In this document: piece by piece, positions 7,601-9,237 of the stretch | Numbering within the stretch: the stretch's first letter is position 1 | How the letters are laid out: each line of letters opens with the position of its first letter | Origin: Candidatus Eiseniibacteriota bacterium | GTDB taxonomy: Bacteria > Eisenbacteria > RBG-16-71-46 | Reading direction: 5' to 3' | DNA length: 9,237 nt | NCBI GenBank assembly: GCA_903921835.1 | Contig: CAIXRL010000259.1 | Coordinates: 1-9,237 of the forward strand | The notes under the pieces: model-generated | What the model saw: only the letters and a program-made list of their open reading frames with translations | What the model was told of the DNA's origin: nothing | Databases searched by the model: none | Position numbers and translations under genes: made by a program

Positions 7601-8761
7601 GTCCAGCTCGATTCGATGAGCGCGCACCAGGGGCGCACCGGGCGTGTCTGGTCGAAGGGCACCGTGCGGATGAACGGTTTCGCACTCAGGGACTACCGCT
7701 TCGACCTGCGCATGCGGGACTTCGCTTCGAGCCAGGAAGGGCTCTACGCGATGCTCCTCGACGGCGATTTCAGTGTCATGAATGGCCCGCCCGTACTGGG
7801 GCGGCCGTTGCCTCAGGTGACGGGGAGCGTGCAGGTCAAGCGCGGCGTCGTCGAGTTCGACTTCGCCAATCAGAGCGAGGTCCAGAAGCGCGTCGCCACC
7901 ACCGAACCGCTCTACTGGACGTACAAGGTCCATCTCGGCGCGTCGAGCAACCTGCGCTGGCGCCCGCCGGATGGCGACATGGAGTTCGATGCCGACCTCG
8001 ACCTCGAGCAGACGCCGGACTCGCTCCTCATCTACGGCGAGATGCACCTGGTGAAAGGCCACTACTTCTTCCTGAGCAACCGTTTCAACGTGACCCAGGC
8101 GGACCTGACGTTCGACAACCAGAAGGGCGTCGACCCCACGCTGGACATCATCGCGGACACGCGGCTCAAGCCGAGCCGCCCCGAACTGGCCCAGGGCGGA
8201 GCTTTCAGCGGGGGGGGGGCACAGGCGCCCGAGGACATCAACGCCCACCTGACAGGCCGATCGAGCCAGCCCATGATCGAGCTGACCAGCAGCAGCGGCT
8301 GGGATCAGCGGGAGATCCTCGGAGAGCTGACCTACGGCCGGTTCACGGGCGAGGGTGTTTCGCCGACGGACCCTGTCCAGAACTACCTGACGCGGCAGAT
8401 CTCGAACCAGCTCTCACGCGAACTGTCCAAGTTCTTCAACGACGGCGTCAACCAGTGGGAGGTGGAGCGGGACCAGGGCGAGTTGTTCAACGGGAGTGGG
8501 GCCGTGATCGTCAGCGTGGGTGGCGACATCAACAGCCGCACCTCGTGGACCTACAAGCAGCGGCTGCCAGGTCTGGACCGCCCGATTACGAACGTCGGGA
8601 TCTCGACTTCGCTCTTCGACCGCGACGTCGAGGTGGAGTACCGCCTCAATCGTTTCATCTACGCGACCACGGAACTGACCCAGCGCCGCCTGGGCATGCT
8701 GTTGCCGGGGCAGAACAACACCGACTTCAACGTGAACCTGAAGGCGCGCTGGGAGTATTGA
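4697..8761 (+). CDS. tamB: TamB-like translocation/assembly module protein (C-terminal DUF490)
   Basis: TamB proteins are inner-membrane-anchored, beta-rich proteins of the AsmA-like group. They span the periplasm, partner Omp85 proteins, and are implicated in outer-membrane protein assembly and phospholipid transport. From ATG 4697 the product is 1354 residues (E. coli TamB is about 1260). A single hydrophobic helix lies at about 51-71, flanked by R47 and R50. It is followed by about 1000 residues of alternating short strands rich in Gly, Asp, Arg and Trp with no enzyme motif, as expected of the long hydrophobic groove. The C-terminal TamB domain starts near 1100. It includes YGEMHLVKGHYFF from 1113, DPTLDIIADTR, SQPMIELTSS around 1190-1200 and an EILGELTYGRF segment, and the protein ends WEY with an aromatic residue. 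The gene starts 16 bases after the Omp85 stop without a clear Shine-Dalgarno site, so translational coupling is likely. Oddities are about 50 polar, proline-rich residues before the helix and a ten-G run encoding G1172-G1174. No frameshift is seen in this copy. Confidence 0.93.
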   Translation: MNDDRRNPPEPDAPGASEPHGVVETLREELHGAVGHVPQPVRWTVGRLVRIAAISFVLLLVVMAASAALYLANRTELVARELTLVLNHTLAQHSDLELKLSDVKGNPLTGFRVIEPRVQFRSDGVPLLEAHELRIGYDALRLLRGGRGPIEVTVDRAVVHLDGGPGGAWRVPAWRSSGPSRPGGAGLVFGLTLHDAELTAPRPLGHVRGIEMRVAGSTGARTHVEIAKLSWGQGPWHSRLDHLVAELNVEADSVRVQVRELRTGDVALRLRGAWRNGSDVRIVHADVDHVRWRWLAEVFDNDEFDVPGDGSVHVNATGGRGWHGDFAANVSWDSLAIVGGGRFGWDGRKLSLDSLAARSLAGDLTGQLRWSKQGWTLAGNARGADPSHWHALRLDGWPAGRLNGHFNYVLDSRASVNRSRLDCALLGSQWTGWNVDSARVRIDFPGVANDSFRVEGFRRGGRFLLAATVTKAGWSGPYSIDEFPLDEWPDGRASGLRGVLSHGEGRVADRAGQLFVTGELAGSGTDWSAAHFGRWQLSNVDGRLLPTPDMTARVQARSGFFVGVHLDSVDAAMHLGNQEVSFSPLHATAGDTLFRAAGDASWSGASWSVRMTAATAASPQFAWTAEPPLVVSGDASGTVFERVVANDRAAHLEARGRWAAPGGAYDFSMDGRGLDLGRLGMPLDWGLAGTADARLAVSGSAGDPRWTFDTRASRPGFDGHRCDTLSLALAGQQHQLEVRDVLFGLDGGTARAHGAVAGTPRAWPDSITGTAVVRWLRDAREWSGVLEAHRLPVSHLGSLAPAAEGWGGTLEGTLTLSGSPPRPEFDVNAVADDFGWRDYRAQHVELQAGYHAGFLDVAQALVTMQDVVSTLHGRMPMALALGSAPLVPDAAMSWSIEVPRGDLKLLPALVPLVQSARGRFDLTAMLAGTTHHPRIDGRAHIRDGLVRPAGREEILEGVYADLRFDESGVQLDSMSAHQGRTGRVWSKGTVRMNGFALRDYRFDLRMRDFASSQEGLYAMLLDGDFSVMNGPPVLGRPLPQVTGSVQVKRGVVEFDFANQSEVQKRVATTEPLYWTYKVHLGASSNLRWRPPDGDMEFDADLDLEQTPDSLLIYGEMHLVKGHYFFLSNRFNVTQADLTFDNQKGVDPTLDIIADTRLKPSRPELAQGGAFSGGGAQAPEDINAHLTGRSSQPMIELTSSSGWDQREILGELTYGRFTGEGVSPTDPVQNYLTRQISNQLSRELSKFFNDGVNQWEVERDQGELFNGSGAVIVSVGGDINSRTSWTYKQRLPGLDRPITNVGISTSLFDRDVEVEYRLNRFIYATTELTQRRLGMLLPGQNNTDFNVNLKARWEY
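8210..8219 (+). repeat. Homopolymer of ten G inside tamB
   Basis: Ten consecutive G encode three GGG glycine codons and the first base of GCA, in a Gly/Ala linker (FSGGGAQA) within the C-terminal TamB domain. The frame is intact here. Loss of one G would cause a stop at 8250-8252. Gain of one G would shift the rest of the gene into a frame that ends at 8800-8802. Such runs are prone to slippage in replication and to sequencing error. Confidence 0.95.
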
Positions 8762-8813
8762 AGGGTCCGCGAGGCGGAACGCGGGCGGGTGGTGCGGTGT
8801 AGGGTGGAGGTGT

Positions 8814-8830
8814 GCGCCGGGGGACGGCGC
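8814..8830 (+). other. GC-rich hairpin upstream of the secreted-protein gene
   Basis: GCGCCG (8814-8819) and CGGCGC (8825-8830) form a perfect six-base stem around the five-base loop GGGGA, 14 bases before the next ribosome binding site. No T run follows, so it is not a classical terminator. It could attenuate or stabilise the message, or simply reflect GC richness. The rest of the 8762-8856 gap shows no convincing promoter. Confidence 0.35.
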
Positions 8831-8843
8831 GATCGGCCGGCAC

Positions 8844-8850
8844 GAAAGGA
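8844..8850 (+). promoter_or_regulatory. Ribosome binding site of the secreted-protein gene
   Basis: GAAAGGA lies six bases before ATG 8857. Together with the signal peptide that follows, it fixes this start. Confidence 0.7.
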
Positions 8851-8856
8851 AACGAC

Positions 8857-9237
8857 ATGCGTTTGCGGAGTTGGGCGATGCTGACGGTGGTCGTGGGCCT
8901 GCTGGGCCTGGCGCCGCGGGTCGCGCACGCGCAGTACTTCGGCCAGAACAAGATCCAGTACGAAATGTACCAGTGGCGCTCGATCACGTCCGACCACTTC
9001 GAGGTGTACTTCTACGCCGGTTCGGACAGCCTCGCGATGCGCACCCTGGACCTTGCCGAAAAGACGAACGCCGTGTTTTCCAAGCGCCTGGGCCATTCGC
9101 TGAGCCACCGCATTCCGATCATCGTCTACGCGTCGCACAACGACTTCTCGCAGACCAACATCACACCCGAGTTGATCGACGGCTCCACCGGGGGGTTCAC
9201 CGAGGTGCTGCGGGACCGCGTCGTCGTGCCCTTCTCG
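8857..9237 (+). CDS. Secreted peptidase-MA-like / TolB-propeller family protein, N-terminus only (partial)
   Basis: The frame is open from ATG 8857 to the window edge (127 codons), so only the N-terminus is visible. Residues 1-25 form a signal peptide: basic start with R2 and R4, hydrophobic core, and cleavage after AHA25. The mature protein starts QYFGQNKIQY, followed by a TSDHFEVYFY strand (45-53), a helix LDLAEKTNAVFSKRLGH and a strand IPIIVYASHNDFSQTN. It reaches GGFTEVLRDRVVVPF at the edge. This order resembles the peptidase-MA-like domain found before beta-propeller (PD40/TolB-like) repeats in large exported proteins of Gemmatimonadota, Eisenbacteria and relatives. In those proteins an HExxH zinc motif usually follows soon after this point, but here it would lie outside the window, so protease activity cannot be judged. 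The call rests on remembered family character. The gene starts 95 bases after tamB in the same direction and could be read with it or from its own promoter. Confidence 0.72.
   Translation, partial: MRLRSWAMLTVVVGLLGLAPRVAHAQYFGQNKIQYEMYQWRSITSDHFEVYFYAGSDSLAMRTLDLAEKTNAVFSKRLGHSLSHRIPIIVYASHNDFSQTNITPELIDGSTGGFTEVLRDRVVVPFS

Noticed and set aside
8766..8778. Short inverted repeat TCCGC/GCGGA after the tamB stop, considered as a terminator
   Set aside because: The stem is only five bases with a three-base loop and no T run follows.
1..9237. Mobile elements, CRISPR arrays, defence genes, tRNA or rRNA
   Set aside because: Nothing on either strand shows integrase, transposase, repeat-spacer or structural RNA signatures. 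The coding capacity is filled by envelope genes of uniform composition.

Overview
The window is a high-GC (by eye about 70%), gene-dense stretch of a diderm (outer-membrane) bacterial chromosome. All genes lie on the + strand with short gaps or overlaps. Four genes are complete: a GT4 glycosyltransferase, the intramembrane protease RseP, an Omp85-family outer-membrane beta-barrel protein with three POTRA domains, and a very large TamB-like protein. The window ends inside a fifth gene, a secreted protein resembling the N-terminus of the peptidase-MA-like/TolB-propeller proteins. That protein and the overall gene style suggest an FCB-type or similar uncultured high-GC lineage (Gemmatimonadota, Eisenbacteria or relatives). 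This is an inference from protein character, not from a marker gene.

Layout: 2-112 may be the tail of an upstream gene, overlapping the next start as GTGA. 109-1236 is the glycosyltransferase. 1237-1310 is a short gap with a weak promoter-like element and a clear ribosome binding site. 1311-2687 is rseP, starting at GTG rather than at the further-upstream start that an open frame would allow. 2668-4680 is the Omp85 gene, probably starting at TTG inside the end of rseP. 4697-8761 is tamB, 16 bases after the Omp85 stop. 8762-8856 is a 95-base gap with a GC-rich hairpin and a good ribosome binding site. 8857 to the window end is the start of the secreted protein.

The genes form a coherent envelope-biogenesis block. 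RseP cleaves membrane proteins, classically in the outer-membrane stress pathway. The Omp85 protein inserts or assembles outer-membrane proteins. TamB spans the periplasm and is linked to Omp85 partners and to phospholipid transport. The glycosyltransferase probably decorates a surface glycan or lipid. The spacing suggests that rseP, the Omp85 gene and tamB are co-transcribed.

I see no RNA gene, CRISPR array, insertion sequence, integrase, defence gene or other mobile signature. I found no clearly undescribed system. The points most worth a second look are the ten-G homopolymer in the C-terminal part of tamB, the three-POTRA Omp85 gene placed directly between rseP and tamB, and the cytoplasmic extension on TamB.
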